A stretch of 6,903 bases of DNA from Micavibrio sp. (GCA_027066695.1 JAMONE010000207.1:1-6903); one strand, 5' to 3'; shown: positions 1-6,593, counted from the stretch's first letter. The notes: generated by a model from the sequence alone, not told the origin. Translations and numbers: made by a program.

Positions 1-1
1 C

Positions 2-94
2 CCTATAGAAAAAACATTTGGGGCAATGAAAAAACTAAGAAGATCTTTGCCAGAAGGGGCGGTTATTGATGATTTATTCTACTGCAATTCTTAA
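2..94 (+). CDS. Possible C-terminal end of an unidentified rightward gene (5' end outside window)
   Basis: The second forward frame is open from the window edge to a TAA at 92-94 and would encode 30 residues ending in IDDLFYCNS. The reading has a protein-like mix of charged and hydrophobic residues (PIEKTFGAMKKLRRSLPEG). The first forward frame is also open as far as a TGA at 67-69, and the stretch is too short for coding statistics, so this is tentative. I do not recognise the family. If real, the gene converges on the HAD hydrolase gene, whose stop lies 74 bases further on, and I see no stem-loop plus T-run terminator between them. Confidence 0.3.
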   Translation, partial: PIEKTFGAMKKLRRSLPEGAVIDDLFYCNS

Positions 95-168
95 CGCAAT
101 CTACTATATCTCCTTGAAAGAGGCTAATATTGGTGTGTTTTTGTTGTTTTGCAGAGATTTTTATAAGC

Positions 169-936
169 CTAAGCCACTTTGGTATGTTTGGTTTTTTTTT
201 CTAATGTGCCCGAAGATGCTGGAGTTTTTTCGAACATCTCTCTTAGTTGATCATACATATCGTGATATGCCATAATTATATGGTCAGGGCCTAGGTTTTT
301 CTCTAATACGGCAACGGCAGCATTAAAGGCAACTGCAATAGGCACAACCTTACCATCAATAAGTTTAGAAGCAGCAAGCGCGGCAACTACGTCTTTATGA
401 CGATCACCAAGATACCAAATTACATCACTTTCCTTAGGCTCGATTTTCATGCGTTTAAGGGCTAGTAATATGCCTTGTGGGTGAGGTTTGGAGTTTGAAA
501 TATCTTCACGAAATACAGTGGTTTTGAAATATTTATCTAGCTCGAACTTTTTTAGAATATCATGGCCATAGCCTTTGCCAAGCCCATTACTTACCAACGC
601 CATTTGTATATTATTTTCCGTTAGAAAATCCAGTACATCGTATAACCCAGGGCATGGCTGCACTATTTGTTCGACAGGTTTACGGCGGAATTTATGAATA
701 GCGCGATGAACCAATAAGCGCGGGCGTTTCTTTTGGTCGTTACTCCATTCAGGGTCGTGCCACTCGGGAACAATGCGGCCTTGCGCTTTTCGTTTAAATA
801 GCCATAAAAATATTTTAGCTAATTTGTATGAGACGTTATCCAAAAACTCAAGCATATGCAAAAGGCGCGGATTTATATGCCTTACGGCTGTTCCGTCCAT
901 ATCAAAAATTACGATTGTAGGTTTCTCTAAGCTCAT
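169..936 (-). CDS. HAD-superfamily hydrolase (subfamily IA-like phosphatase)
   Basis: A predicted cytosolic phosphatase of 255 residues with all four HAD motifs. Motif I is FDMDGT with nucleophile D12 and acid/base D14. Motif II is VSNG with S116. Motif III is SKPHP with K150. Motif IV is GDRHKD (177-182) with D178 and D182 for magnesium. Residues 17-95 replace the usual small helical cap with a basic, tryptophan-containing segment (IFLWLFKRK at 42-50, then EWHDPEW). The C-terminal tail is lysine-rich. The ATG at 934-936 is the only sensible start, since the next methionine lies inside motif I, although the ribosome site is weak. It begins 17 bases after the dxs stop, so it is probably the last gene of the xseB-ispA-dxs operon. 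The motifs resemble phosphoglycolate-phosphatase-type HADs, but the substrate cannot be assigned. It lacks the overall pattern expected of GmhB, so a heptose role is not supported. Confidence 0.88.
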   Translation of the reverse strand: MSLEKPTIVIFDMDGTAVRHINPRLLHMLEFLDNVSYKLAKIFLWLFKRKAQGRIVPEWHDPEWSNDQKKRPRLLVHRAIHKFRRKPVEQIVQPCPGLYDVLDFLTENNIQMALVSNGLGKGYGHDILKKFELDKYFKTTVFREDISNSKPHPQGILLALKRMKIEPKESDVIWYLGDRHKDVVAALAASKLIDGKVVPIAVAFNAAVAVLEKNLGPDHIIMAYHDMYDQLREMFEKTPASSGTLEKKTKHTKVA

Positions 937-953
937 ATATTCGCAATATATAG

Positions 954-2897
954 TTAAATTAGTGACGTGGCAAGGTTGGTAATGTGGGGCGCAGTTAAAC
1001 CTGCTTCGTCATATTGGCTTGACTGCGAGCCATGGTTTTGAAATAAATCAGGCAGCGTCATTATTCGCACTTTAAGCCCGCTATCCATAAGGCCTTTTGT
1101 GGATAATAGTTCCAGCACTAAAGAGCCAAATCCACCGCGTGATCCTTCCTCGATTGTTATTAAAGCATCGTGGTTTTTTGCTAAGTCTATAATCATTGTC
1201 TCATCAAGGGGCTTGGCAAAGCGCGCATCGGCGATTGTTATATCTATCCCTAACTGTTCTTTTATCATAGCCGCAGATTTTTTGCATTCTTCCAGCCTAG
1301 TCCCAAAGCTTAATAGTGCAATTTTACTTCCTTTTTGTATTATGCGCCCGCGTCCAATTGGCAGTATTTCAGCCTTGCTTGGTAATTCAATCCCAGTGCC
1401 TTCGCCCCGTGGGTATCTGAATGCGATAGGCCCATCATTATAAGCGGCTGCGGTTGCCACCATATGTATAAGCTCGGCTTCGTCCGATGGTGACATTATT
1501 ACGAAATTGGGTAAGCAAGCAAGATAAGCAATATCGAATGATCCTGCGTGCGTTGAGCCATCAGCCCCCACAAGGCCAGCACGATCAATCGCAAAGCGTA
1601 CGGGCAGGTTTTGTATGGCAACATCATGTATAATTTGATCATAGGCACGTTGCAGGAATGTTGAGTATATGGTTACAAATGGTTTATAACCTTCGGTGGC
1701 TAATCCAGCGGCAAAGGTTACGGCGTGTTGCTCTGCTATTGCTACATCAAAGCTGCGATCTGGGAATTCTGCTGCGAATGCGTCAATCCCTGTTCCTGAA
1801 GGCATAGCCGCAGTTATTCCAAGTATTTTTACATCTTCTCGTGCTTGTTCAATTAGCGCAGAGGCAAATATATCCGTGTATTTAGGAGCATTTGCCTCGC
1901 ATTTAATTTGCGCGCCTGTTGTAACGTCGAATTTTGCAACGCCGTGCATTCGGTCGGCTGAGTTTTCTGCTGGTAAATAGCCCTTACCTTTTTGAGTAAT
2001 AACATGAATAAGGATAGGGCCGTCATGATCTGTATCGCGGGCATTGCGTAATATTGGCAATAGATGATCTAAATTATGGCCATCAACAGGGCCTATATAA
2101 TAAAACCCCATTTCCTCGAACATTGTGCCAGAGCCAAGAGCCATTCTTGCGCTCTCCTCGGCGCGTTTTACGGCGTGGCGAATGGGTGAGGGGAAAGCAT
2201 CTGTAACTTTCTTACCTATCTCGCGGGCATTAATATATGGCTTTGATGATACTATCTTGGTTAGATGGCGGCTCATCGCGCCAACTGGTGGGGCTATGGA
2301 CATCTCGTTATCGTTCAAAATAACGATCAAGCGGCTTTTCTTACCGTTAACATCTTGCGCACCCGCATTATTCATAGCTTCATAAGCCATGCCCGCAGAC
2401 ATAGAGCCGTCGCCAATAACTGCTATAACGTTGTTATCTCCGCCAGATAAATCACGTGCAACGGCCATTCCAAGGCCTGCTGAAATAGAGGTGGAGCTAT
2501 GGCCTGCGCCGAAAGGGTCGTGCTCGCTCTCGCTGCGTTTTGTAAAACCTGATAAGCCGCCCGCTGCGCGCATTGTATGCATTTGGTCTTTGCGCCCTGT
2601 AAGGATTTTATGCGGATATGATTGATGGCCGACATCCCAGATGATTTTATCTTTTGGTGTATCAAACACGGCATGAAGAGCAACCGAAAGCTCTACAACG
2701 CCAAGACCCGCACCAAGATGCCCACCTGTTTTCGCCACGCAAGCAATCATAGCCCCGCGCACTTCTTCGGATAAATCCACTAGCTCTTCAGTTGAGAAAT
2801 TCTTGATGTCACAGGGAAATGTTACCTTATCGAGCAAAGAAAGATTGTCTTTGCTAGCTTCAGGTTCTTCGATATATTTTCGCTCTGCTTGTGTCAT
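954..2897 (-). CDS. dxs: 1-deoxy-D-xylulose-5-phosphate synthase (DXS)
   Basis: This cytosolic thiamine-diphosphate enzyme condenses pyruvate and glyceraldehyde 3-phosphate to DXP, the entry step of the MEP isoprenoid pathway and also a precursor for thiamine and pyridoxal. The protein has 647 residues, close to the family's usual 620-640. In order it shows: a ThDP domain with HLGAGLG (H60), GHQSYPHKILTGR (H91), the GDGSMSAG cofactor motif (about 162-169) and NDNEMSI; a central pyrimidine-binding domain with AEQHA (E389, H391), DRAGLVGADGSTHAG (R439, H450) and RYPRG (494-498); and a C-terminal transketolase domain ending in the LPD motif (LPDLFQNHG). I chose the ATG at 2895-2897, which has AGG about 7 bases upstream. 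An in-frame TTG 21 bases earlier has no ribosome site. It lies 48 bases after ispA and 17 bases before the HAD gene, consistent with one operon. No key residue appears to be missing. Confidence 0.98.
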   Translation of the reverse strand: MTQAERKYIEEPEASKDNLSLLDKVTFPCDIKNFSTEELVDLSEEVRGAMIACVAKTGGHLGAGLGVVELSVALHAVFDTPKDKIIWDVGHQSYPHKILTGRKDQMHTMRAAGGLSGFTKRSESEHDPFGAGHSSTSISAGLGMAVARDLSGGDNNVIAVIGDGSMSAGMAYEAMNNAGAQDVNGKKSRLIVILNDNEMSIAPPVGAMSRHLTKIVSSKPYINAREIGKKVTDAFPSPIRHAVKRAEESARMALGSGTMFEEMGFYYIGPVDGHNLDHLLPILRNARDTDHDGPILIHVITQKGKGYLPAENSADRMHGVAKFDVTTGAQIKCEANAPKYTDIFASALIEQAREDVKILGITAAMPSGTGIDAFAAEFPDRSFDVAIAEQHAVTFAAGLATEGYKPFVTIYSTFLQRAYDQIIHDVAIQNLPVRFAIDRAGLVGADGSTHAGSFDIAYLACLPNFVIMSPSDEAELIHMVATAAAYNDGPIAFRYPRGEGTGIELPSKAEILPIGRGRIIQKGSKIALLSFGTRLEECKKSAAMIKEQLGIDITIADARFAKPLDETMIIDLAKNHDALITIEEGSRGGFGSLVLELLSTKGLMDSGLKVRIMTLPDLFQNHGSQSSQYDEAGLTAPHITNLATSLI

Positions 2898-2945
2898 AAC
2901 GTGCCTGTTGTATAGCAAAGTGAGGTAATGGGCAAAATATTTATT

Positions 2946-3857
2946 TTAAGCTCGTCTTTCAAGGACATAAAGAGCGAGGTCTTCCAGCATCTTTGCGCGG
3001 TTACCAAATATTTTAAGGTGGCTGATAGCTTGATTAATCAGCATTTCTGCGCGATCTCTGGCTTGTTCTTTACCCATTGCAGAAACAAAGGTAGCCTTGC
3101 CTGCATCTGTATCTTTGCCAGTATCTTTGCCTGTGTCTTGTGGATCGGCTTCTACGTCTAAAATATCATCAGTTACTTGAAAGGCAAGGCCGAGGTCATG
3201 CGCATAATTACCTAAAGCGCGTTTTTGCGGCTCTCCAGCTTTACCAAGGATTGCACCAGCTTCACATGCAAAAACCATAAGGCGGCCTGTTTTCATGCGT
3301 TGCAGGCGCGAGATTGTGCCAAGGTCAAATTCTGTTTTTTCTGCTAGCAGATCAAGCATTTGTCCGCCAACCATGCCATGTCCGCCTGATGCTTTGGCCA
3401 GTGCGTGAATTAATTTACAGCGAACATGCGGGTCTTCATGAGTTTCAGGCTCGCTCAAAATTTCGAATGCAAGTGTAAGCAGAGCGTCGCCCGCCAATAT
3501 TGCTGTGGCTTCGTCATATTGTATATGAACTGTTGGTTTTGCGCGTCTAAGCGCGGCATTATCCATTGACGGCAAGTCATCATGTATAAGTGAATAGCAA
3601 TGTATGAATTCTAAGGCCGCAGCCACACGTCGCGCGCGCGCAGGATTAACGTTAAACAAAGCCGCCGAATGCATTATCAAAAATGGGCGAAGTCTTTTTC
3701 CGCCATTTAAAGTTCCATGACGCATTGCTTCATAGAGGTGATTTTCGGCTAAATCAGTTTCAGGAAGAAGGCGATTGATTGTTTTGTTAATCGCTTCGGT
3801 TACTGTATCCATTTCATTTTGCAGAGCAGGGTCTGCGTCTCTTAGTGAGGGAGCCAT
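2946..3857 (-). CDS. ispA: Farnesyl diphosphate synthase (short-chain polyprenyl synthase)
   Basis: This 303-residue cytosolic prenyltransferase adds IPP units to DMAPP and GPP to make farnesyl diphosphate, the precursor of undecaprenyl phosphate and quinone side chains. Visible motifs are GGKRLRPFL (52-60) for IPP binding, the first aspartate-rich motif DDLPSMD (D93, D94, D99), LAGDALLTLAFEIL (121-134), GGQMLDL (164-170), the KTGRL loop (189-193), FQVTDDILD with the second aspartate-rich motif DDILD (230-234), and GKATF (253-257). The four-residue spacing of the first motif is the bacterial FPP-synthase type. After it the protein reads NAALRRAKP where relatives usually have an acidic pair and RRG. 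The residues TGKD are repeated near 242-249, but the loop has the same length as in E. coli IspA. The ATG at 3855-3857 lies 3 bases after the xseB stop, with GGAAG upstream; a second ATG at codon 16 is less likely. Geranylgeranyl diphosphate as product is possible but less likely. Confidence 0.96.
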   Translation of the reverse strand: MAPSLRDADPALQNEMDTVTEAINKTINRLLPETDLAENHLYEAMRHGTLNGGKRLRPFLIMHSAALFNVNPARARRVAAALEFIHCYSLIHDDLPSMDNAALRRAKPTVHIQYDEATAILAGDALLTLAFEILSEPETHEDPHVRCKLIHALAKASGGHGMVGGQMLDLLAEKTEFDLGTISRLQRMKTGRLMVFACEAGAILGKAGEPQKRALGNYAHDLGLAFQVTDDILDVEADPQDTGKDTGKDTDAGKATFVSAMGKEQARDRAEMLINQAISHLKIFGNRAKMLEDLALYVLERRA

Positions 3858-3860
3858 AAT

Positions 3861-4100
3861 TTACTTTTCTTCCGAATCTAAAGGTTGCGTCGATATTGAC
3901 CCGTCATTATTTACGGATATTTTTTCAATTTTTGCTTGTGCTTCACGTAGCTTATTCTCGCAATGAGTTTTAAGCTGTACGCCGCGCTCATAGGCTGTGA
4001 TAGAGTTTTCCAAAGCTGCTTCGCCAGTTTCTAGCGAGCGCACAATAACTTCTAATTCTTTTAGAGCATCTTCAAAGCTAAGAGTTTTTATTTCTGTCAT
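3861..4100 (-). CDS. xseB: Exodeoxyribonuclease VII small subunit
   Basis: This 79-residue protein is the small subunit of exonuclease VII, which with XseA degrades single-stranded DNA in both directions. Residues 8-61 carry the family core: SFEDALKELEVIVRSLETG, then an E-xx-ITAYERGVQL helix (31-43) and the C-terminal helix ending KLREAQAKIEKI. This is the two-helix coiled-coil arrangement of XseB. The last 18 residues are a polar, acidic tail that usually varies. Length matches the usual 70-85. The ATG at 4098-4100 has GAG about 8 bases upstream. The stop lies 3 bases before the ispA ATG, indicating translational coupling. The xseB-ispA-dxs order is known from many proteobacteria, including E. 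coli. The partner xseA is not in this window. This appears to be the first gene of its transcription unit. Confidence 0.95.
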   Translation of the reverse strand: MTEIKTLSFEDALKELEVIVRSLETGEAALENSITAYERGVQLKTHCENKLREAQAKIEKISVNNDGSISTQPLDSEEK

Positions 4101-4127
4101 TATATAATCTCAAGTTAATGGCTGGTA

Positions 4128-4156
4128 AGTGTACGCTATAAGCGGGATTAGCTCAA
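4128..4156 (-). promoter_or_regulatory. Candidate sigma70-type promoter for xseB-ispA-dxs-HAD
   Basis: On the minus strand, TTGAGC (4151-4156) matches the -35 consensus at four of six positions. It is followed by exactly 17 bases and then TACACT (4128-4133), which matches the -10 consensus at four of six. Transcription would start near 4121 and leave a leader of about 20 bases before the xseB ATG, including its ribosome site. The site lies between the long palindrome and xseB, where an operon-head promoter would be expected. A short inverted pair, CGCT-ATA-AGCG (4134-4144), sits in the spacer. The hexamers are only moderate matches, so this is a prediction. Confidence 0.4.
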
Positions 4157-4158
4157 GC

Positions 4159-4285
4159 CTATAGTATCTTTCATTTCCATTTACTCGTTGTTATCCTTCG
4201 GTCTCGCTGTACTCACGTATTAAATATACGCTGCGTGCAGCTCGCCTCGGCTGCCTAGCGTAAATGAAAAGCAAAAACACTATAG
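4159..4285. repeat. 127-base imperfect palindromic intergenic element overlapping the gmhA stop
   Basis: Two 26-base outer arms, 4159-4184 and 4260-4285, are inverted copies matching at 21 of 26 positions. Both begin at the outside with CTATAGT and end at the inside with CATTTAC. Nested within is a second imperfect inverted pair, 4206-4220 (GCTGTACTCACGTAT) against 4226-4241, around a five-base AT loop (4221-4225). The region between the two stems pairs poorly. The right arm runs over the gmhA stop codon: TAG at 4280-4282 on the minus strand is part of the CTATAG terminus. No T-run follows on the gmhA side, so it is not a classical intrinsic terminator, though the transcript could fold into a long hairpin between gmhA and xseB. 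The form suggests a dispersed palindromic repeat or a small non-autonomous element. Only one copy is in this window, so dispersal is inferred. Confidence 0.7.
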
Positions 4286-4858
4286 TTTCTGCTCTAATCC
4301 TCCGCAAAGCATATGGCCGAGCAGGATATGCATTTCTTGTATGCGGGCGGTGATATTAGATGGCACGATAAGCATGTGATCGCAAAGTGGCGGCATGCCC
4401 CCTCCGTCACGCCCTGATAGGCCGATTGTTGTAATGTTTTGTGTCCGTGCCATCTCTAAAGCTTTGATAATATTGGGGCTTTTGCCTGATGTGCTAATTG
4501 CAATGGCGATGTCACCTTTGTTGCCTATGGCCTCTATCTGTCGGGAAAATATATGATCAAAGCCAAAATCATTGCCAATAGCCGTTAATGCAGATGTATC
4601 CGTGGTGAGGGCTATTGCTGCTATTGGTTTGCGGGTATCAATGAAACGAACGGTTAGCTCTGTTGCTAAATGCTGCGCGTCGCTTGCGCTTCCGCCATTT
4701 CCGAAAAGCATGATTTTATTGCCTGATTTTATGGCTTTTACGCATGTATCAAGGACTTTGGCAAAGTCGTCTTGCATGGCTTCTCTGGTTTTTTGAAAAC
4801 TATCCTCATGAGATAGCATCTCTGATTGCCAGTATTTTTCAGTATTAAATTCGAACAT
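4280..4858 (-). CDS. gmhA: Phosphoheptose isomerase (sedoheptulose 7-phosphate isomerase)
   Basis: This cytosolic SIS-fold enzyme converts sedoheptulose 7-phosphate to D-glycero-D-manno-heptose 7-phosphate, the first step to ADP-heptose for the LPS inner core. The protein has 192 residues, the same length as E. coli GmhA. It shows the sugar-phosphate loop GNGGSASD (53-60), the metal and catalytic pair H63 and E67 in QHLATEL, GNDFGF (95-100), the STSG loop (122-125), SGRDGGGM (148-155), and Q174 and H182 in the C-terminal helix. These correspond to E. coli H61, E65, Q172 and H180, so the active site is complete. I chose the ATG at 4856-4858, one base after the lipoprotein stop. The frame stays open 36 codons further upstream but there overlaps the lipoprotein gene and has a non-GmhA composition. 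The related DnaA-binding protein DiaA is the main alternative, but the metal-site residues favour GmhA. The stop codon lies inside the palindromic element. Confidence 0.92.
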   Translation of the reverse strand: MFEFNTEKYWQSEMLSHEDSFQKTREAMQDDFAKVLDTCVKAIKSGNKIMLFGNGGSASDAQHLATELTVRFIDTRKPIAAIALTTDTSALTAIGNDFGFDHIFSRQIEAIGNKGDIAIAISTSGKSPNIIKALEMARTQNITTIGLSGRDGGGMPPLCDHMLIVPSNITARIQEMHILLGHMLCGGLEQKL

Positions 4859-4859
4859 A

Positions 4860-5555
4860 TCACTCTTGCTTTTTCTTGATAACCTTAACAACTTTAGCTT
4901 TTGTAGCCACAGCTTTCGCCGCAATAGCATCAGCAATAGATACCATATGCGCACGATTATATTCAAGCTGATCAGGCGTTACCTGAAAGCCTATAAGCAC
5001 CTTATAATGGCGAGCCATAGCCTTGCTCTTGATCGGGATAATCTGTCTTAGCTTTTCGAAGTAGGTGTGTTCATTTTCATTTGTGCTATAGGTTAGGGAA
5101 GCTGCAAAAATTTCCTTAGCCATGATTTTACCGCTAGGATCTGTTACGGCAACAAAGAAAGGGTAGGAGAAAAACGGCTTGTCAGAGCTTTTCTTACGCC
5201 CTTTTTCACCAAGCTTGCCTTTGAATATTAATTTAAGGTCGATTATTGCACTTTTCGAGGCGAGTTTGCAGGTGCTTTCCGCGCTGCTTAAATCTACGCG
5301 GGAAATTAATTTGAATTTAATTGGTTTTTTAGGGTCAAGGAAATCACTCAATGAGCTTAAATCATCAACTATCTCAACGCGCGGACAGGGATTGGCAAGT
5401 AGCACATCTGATTCACCTTTTATCACTCGCGCGGTGCTGAAATTACGATTGCTTAGATTTTCAAAATCATCACGCAGCGCGGTTATTGTCTGACAAGCAG
5501 ATAGAGTAAGAAGGCAAAGTAAAATTGGTAAGGTTTTTATATATTTCATCCGCAT
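4860..5555 (-). CDS. Predicted outer-membrane lipoprotein of unknown function
   Basis: This 231-residue protein starts with a short basic stretch (MRMKYIK), a hydrophobic core (LPILLCLLTL) and the lipobox LSAC, with lipidated cysteine C21. Residue 22 is Q rather than D, so by the Lol sorting rule it should go to the outer membrane. The mature part has two cysteines (C57, C96) that could form a disulfide, a beta-rich middle with YPFFVAVTDPSGKIMAKEIF (131-150), then YKVLIGFQVTPDQLEYNR (184-201) and a basic alanine/lysine/valine-rich tail (205-231). The FVAV-DP-G, GFQ-TP-QL and YNR elements resemble a conserved alphaproteobacterial lipoprotein family I recall without a known function; this was not checked by search. 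The ATG at 5553-5555 has GAG 8 bases upstream; another ATG two codons on is also possible. Its TGA is one base before the gmhA ATG, implying coupled translation and perhaps a shared envelope role. Confidence 0.85.
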   Translation of the reverse strand: MRMKYIKTLPILLCLLTLSACQTITALRDDFENLSNRNFSTARVIKGESDVLLANPCPRVEIVDDLSSLSDFLDPKKPIKFKLISRVDLSSAESTCKLASKSAIIDLKLIFKGKLGEKGRKKSSDKPFFSYPFFVAVTDPSGKIMAKEIFAASLTYSTNENEHTYFEKLRQIIPIKSKAMARHYKVLIGFQVTPDQLEYNRAHMVSIADAIAAKAVATKAKVVKVIKKKQE

Positions 5556-5630
5556 AGATTACTCAAGAAATATGAAATAGGCAAGGAAGCTATGGATTAT
5601 TTGTAAATTTTTCACTATATAGAGGGGGAC
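5556..5630. promoter_or_regulatory. Divergent spacer expected to hold promoters for ispH and the lipoprotein-gmhA pair
   Basis: This 75-base AT-rich spacer separates two outward-facing transcription units, so start signals for both should lie in it or at its edges. I found no convincing -35/-10 pair on either strand. GATTAT (5595-5600) is a possible -10 for ispH, and TATAGT on the minus strand (5614-5619) matches the -10 consensus at five of six for the lipoprotein gene, but neither has a good -35 at 16-18 bases. The call therefore rests on gene layout. Confidence 0.35.
5621..5628 (+). promoter_or_regulatory. Strong ribosome binding site of ispH
   Basis: AGAGGGGG ends two bases before the ispH ATG at 5631, with its GAGG core 5 bases from the start. 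It is much stronger than the ribosome sites of the leftward genes and fixes the ispH start. Confidence 0.75.
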
Positions 5631-6593
5631 ATGAAAAAAAGAGCTTTGAAAATTTTATTGGCATCTCCGCGTGGTTTTTGCGCTGGCGTTGATAGAGCTG
5701 TTCAAATTGTTGAGCTTGCTTTGACAAAATATGGTGCGCCTGTCTATGTGCGTCATGAGATTGTCCATAATAAATTCGTTGTGGATTCACTGCGTGACAA
5801 AGGCGCAATATTCGTTGAGGAGCTAAGTGAAATTCCTGATGATGGGCAGCCTGTAATTTTCTCTGCGCACGGCGTTGCCAAGTCTGTTCCTGAAAAGGCA
5901 AAACTGCGCAAAATGTTCTTTATTGATGCTACATGCCCACTGGTTAGCAAGGTTCATAGAGAGGCCGAGCGTTATTATAACTCGGGTAATCAAGTTATAT
6001 TGATCGGCCATGCTGGCCATCCTGAAGTTATTGGCACTATGGGGCAATTACCAAAAGGCGCGGTTATCCTTGTTGAGCGGGTTGAAGATGTTGATAAAAT
6101 CGAGGTGGAGGATGCTGATTCTTTGGCTTATTGTACGCAAACAACGTTATCGGTTGATGACGCTGCGGCAATTGTTGAAAAATTAATTTACAGATTCCCA
6201 AAGATAAAGGTTCCTAAAAAAGAAGATATCTGCTATGCAACCACCAATCGTCAAGCAGCGATGAAGGCAATTGCCCCGCTTAGTGATGCTGTTATTGTTT
6301 TAGGAGCGCCCAATTCCTCTAATTCTAATCGCTTGGTAGAGGTGGCATCATTAAATGGTTGTTCTAAATCTATGCTTGTCCAGCGTGGCTCTGATATTAA
6401 TTGGGGCTGGCTTGATGGAGTTAACTCCTTGGGCTTAAGCGCGGGAGCGTCTGCGCCTGAAATACTTGTAGATGAAGTGATTGAGTGCTTACGTAAATAT
6501 TTTGAAGTTGAATTGGAAGAGGTCTCTATCACGCGTGAAAATGTGAATTTTAAAGTTCCAAAAATTTTAAATGATAAAGCAGTAAAAAAATGA
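5631..6593 (+). CDS. ispH: 4-hydroxy-3-methylbut-2-enyl diphosphate reductase (IspH/LytB)
   Basis: This cytosolic iron-sulfur enzyme performs the last MEP-pathway step, reducing HMBPP to a mixture of IPP and DMAPP. The 320-residue protein has the three cluster cysteines C17 (PRGFCAGVDRA), C102 (DATCPLVSKVH) and C201 (DICYATTNRQ). It also has the substrate histidines H46 (VHN), H80 (SAHGV) and H130 with proton-donor E132 (GHPEV), plus TQTTLSVDD (169-177), NSSNSNR (228-234) and SAGASAPEILV (270-280). All align with E. coli IspH at nearly constant spacing, with a C-terminal extension of about ten residues. The ATG at 5631 follows a strong ribosome site. It is transcribed away from the dxs/ispA genes, so the three isoprenoid genes lie close together but in two units. 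Its TGA overlaps the next start as ATGA, indicating translational coupling with the P-loop gene. Confidence 0.98.
   Translation: MKKRALKILLASPRGFCAGVDRAVQIVELALTKYGAPVYVRHEIVHNKFVVDSLRDKGAIFVEELSEIPDDGQPVIFSAHGVAKSVPEKAKLRKMFFIDATCPLVSKVHREAERYYNSGNQVILIGHAGHPEVIGTMGQLPKGAVILVERVEDVDKIEVEDADSLAYCTQTTLSVDDAAAIVEKLIYRFPKIKVPKKEDICYATTNRQAAMKAIAPLSDAVIVLGAPNSSNSNRLVEVASLNGCSKSMLVQRGSDINWGWLDGVNSLGLSAGASAPEILVDEVIECLRKYFEVELEEVSITRENVNFKVPKILNDKAVKK

Noticed and set aside
3..8. CTATAG at the left edge, the same six bases as the palindrome termini.
   Set aside because: Only six bases match clearly and the neighbouring sequence does not continue the arm, so chance is the simpler explanation.
109..115. 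Strong ribosome-site-like AAGGAGA on the minus strand.
   Set aside because: No start codon with an open frame follows: the nearest TTG meets a stop after one further codon.
66..275. Rightward 69-codon open frame across the convergent junction.
   Set aside because: It overlaps the end of the HAD gene antisense, is rich in phenylalanine and tyrosine from T-rich DNA, and lacks a ribosome site.
2898..2918. TTG start adding seven residues to DXS.
   Set aside because: There is no ribosome site before the TTG, while the ATG at 2895-2897 has AGG at a suitable distance.
3109..3132. Tandem 12-base repeat in ispA encoding a repeated TGKD.
   Set aside because: It looks like a slippage expansion, but the loop between DDILD and GK-(A/S)-T has the same length as in E. 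coli IspA, so nothing has been inserted.
4859..4966. 36-codon N-terminal extension of gmhA.
   Set aside because: It overlaps the lipoprotein gene in another frame, has a leucine/lysine/arginine-rich composition unlike GmhA, and the internal ATG gives the standard 192 residues.
5616..5621. TATATA as a -10 box for ispH.
   Set aside because: Transcription would begin at about 5628, inside or after the strong ribosome site, and no -35 lies at the right distance.
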